This document shows, piece by piece, positions 63,053 through 64,000 of a stretch of DNA of 64,000 bases. This stretch comes from Pedococcus aerophilus (GTDB lineage: Bacteria > Actinomycetota > Actinomycetes > Actinomycetales > Dermatophilaceae). Where the stretch lies: positions 1,783,942-1,847,941 of the forward strand of contig NZ_BAAARN010000001.1 of the NCBI RefSeq assembly GCF_039532215.1. The letters are read 5' to 3'. The position numbers and the translations under genes were made by a program. Under the pieces are notes generated by a model that saw nothing but the letters and a program-made list of their open reading frames with translations, did not search any database and had not been told where the DNA came from. The number at the start of each line of letters is the position of its first letter. Position 1 is the stretch's first letter.

Positions 63053-63928
63053 ATGCACTTCGGCACCGTCGCCCATGCAGGGACCACTCGCGCCGCCGCC
63101 CTGACCTGCGACGGCTGGCGCGCCCTCGCGGCGCCGACCGCACGCCACGACGCCGACGCGCCGTATGCAGCTGCGTCGCCCACGGCGGACCTGTCCGCCT
63201 TCCTCGCGGCCGGAGGCACCCTCGGGGCGGACACCCCGCTGGCCGAGGTCCTCGAGGGGGCCACCGTCCGCGCACCACTCCCCCGGCCCGCCAAGGTCAT
63301 CTGCTGCGGCCTCAACTACGGCGAGCACATCCGCGAGACGGGCCGCGACCTGCCCAGCCACCCCACCCTGTTCGTCAAGTACGCCGACAGCCTCGTCGGC
63401 CCGACCGACGACGTGTCGCTGCCCTCCGGCACCGACGTCGACTGGGAGGCCGAGCTGGCCGTGGTCGTCGGCGCGACGATCCGCAGCGCCGACCGCGAGA
63501 CGGCCGCTGCGGCCATCGCCGGCTACACCGTGGCCAACGACGTCTCGGTGCGCGACTGGCAGTACCGCACCCTCCAGTGGTTCCAGGGCAAGGCGTGGGA
63601 CGACTCGACCCCGACCGGCCCGGTCGTCGTCACCCCTGACCAGGTCGACCCCGGCGCCGGGCTCACGATCACCTGCCGCGTCAACGGTGAGGAGGTCCAG
63701 CGCGACAGCACCGTCACCCTGGTCTTCGACTCGGCCGACCTGCTCGCCTATATCTCGACGTTCACCACCCTGCGCCCCGGCGACCTCGTCCTCACCGGGA
63801 CGCCCGGTGGCGTCGGTGTGGCCCGCGACCCCAAGCGGTTCCTCGCCGACGGTGACGTCCTCGAGACCGAGGTTGAGGGAATCGGCCTGTTGCGCAACGT
63901 CATCCGCCTGACCGACCACACCGCCTGA
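63053..63928 (+). CDS. FAH-family hydrolase/isomerase
   Basis: A 291-residue fumarylacetoacetate-hydrolase-family protein. Core features: AKVICCGLNYGEHIRETG, the metal Glu in DWEAELAVVVG, GYTVANDVSVRDWQYRTLQWFQGKAWDDSTPTGPVVV, and GDLVLTGTPGGVGVARDP. WFQGKAWD with a short lid is typical of the acylpyruvase/2-hydroxyhepta-dienedioate isomerase branch. With the PaaX-like and RidA genes it suggests breakdown of an aromatic or keto acid, for example a ring-opened acid. AT-rich promoter-like sequence with a small dyad (GACGATCGTGAAAA) lies just upstream. The gene starting at 63966 follows and is probably co-transcribed. Confidence 0.88.
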   Translation: MHFGTVAHAGTTRAAALTCDGWRALAAPTARHDADAPYAAASPTADLSAFLAAGGTLGADTPLAEVLEGATVRAPLPRPAKVICCGLNYGEHIRETGRDLPSHPTLFVKYADSLVGPTDDVSLPSGTDVDWEAELAVVVGATIRSADRETAAAAIAGYTVANDVSVRDWQYRTLQWFQGKAWDDSTPTGPVVVTPDQVDPGAGLTITCRVNGEEVQRDSTVTLVFDSADLLAYISTFTTLRPGDLVLTGTPGGVGVARDPKRFLADGDVLETEVEGIGLLRNVIRLTDHTA

Positions 63929-63965
63929 CCGACCACACCGCCTGACCCGACCAAGGAGAGCCATC

Positions 63966-64000
63966 GTGGAACCCGACTTCAGCAAGTACCAGCTCATGGG
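63966..64000 (+). CDS. Start of a gene truncated by the window end
   Basis: GTG 63966 with AAGGAGAG 6 bp upstream begins the frame VEPDFSKYQLMG, which runs out of the window. It is 37 bp after the FAH-family stop, so it is probably in the same operon. Eleven codons are too few to name a family. Confidence 0.5.
   Translation, partial: MEPDFSKYQLM

Overview
The window is high-GC actinobacterial chromosomal DNA (roughly 70% G+C by eye, frequent GTG starts, stop/start overlaps of the ATGA and GTGA type). Gene content points to an actinomycete of the Micrococcales, plausibly Intrasporangiaceae-like: paired DUF485/acetate symporters, an Ssd/TadZ-TadA locus, a DUF222-HNH endonuclease, DUF6986 and a large purine-catabolic cluster. 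No rRNA, tRNA or CRISPR array was seen.

Positions 1 to about 15,640 look like the right-hand part of an integrated mobile element. It holds short, mostly unassigned genes: many small DNA-binding proteins (HTH, MucR-like zinc finger, excisionase-like HTH plus C2H2 finger, winged helix), a probable PD-(D/E)XK-like protein with an internal winged helix, a TIM-barrel-like protein with a CxCxxC site, a soluble Ser/Thr kinase, a PASTA-like membrane protein, a secreted Ig-like protein and a large helical protein that may be defence-related. The right boundary is seen directly. A tadA pilus/secretion ATPase gene reads normally from 16,428 down to the codons for GEVR (about 15,640) and then runs into unrelated sequence, so the element appears inserted in tadA. 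The left end and the integrase are outside the window.

Positions 16.4-30.6 kb are core genome: Ssd/TadZ, a Fic-like protein, a LytS/LytTR two-component pair, two adjacent DUF485 plus sodium:solute symporter modules, a membrane protein, acetyl-CoA synthetase, a DUF2383-like helical protein and a glycerophosphodiesterase. Long perfect stem-loops separate several transcription units.

Positions 30.7-61.6 kb form a purine-to-central-metabolism cluster. It contains an IclR regulator divergent from malate synthase; guanine deaminase and XdhCBA; allantoin racemase-like protein and an NCS1 permease; a GntR regulator, ureidoglycine aminohydrolase, allantoinase and an FAH-family protein; glycerate kinase, glyoxylate carboligase, tartronate semialdehyde reductase and hydroxypyruvate isomerase; HIU hydrolase, OHCU decarboxylase, a urate-type permease fused to a second OHCU decarboxylase-like domain, another NCS2 permease and uricase; then DUF6986 and malic enzyme. 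Together they take guanine/xanthine/urate to glyoxylate and on to 2-phosphoglycerate, malate and pyruvate. Allantoate amidohydrolase (AllC) is not in the window. A shared 15-bp motif, TTCCAYGATRCGRAA, lies upstream of malate synthase/IclR, hydroxypyruvate isomerase, uricase (two copies) and malic enzyme, and I infer an IclR-controlled regulon.

The last 2.3 kb hold a PaaX-like regulator, a RidA protein, a second FAH-family protein and the first codons of another gene. The most unusual items are the permease-OHCU decarboxylase fusion, whose fused domain appears to have lost its catalytic His and Glu, the predicted glyoxylate/urate regulon, and the uncharacterised element in tadA.
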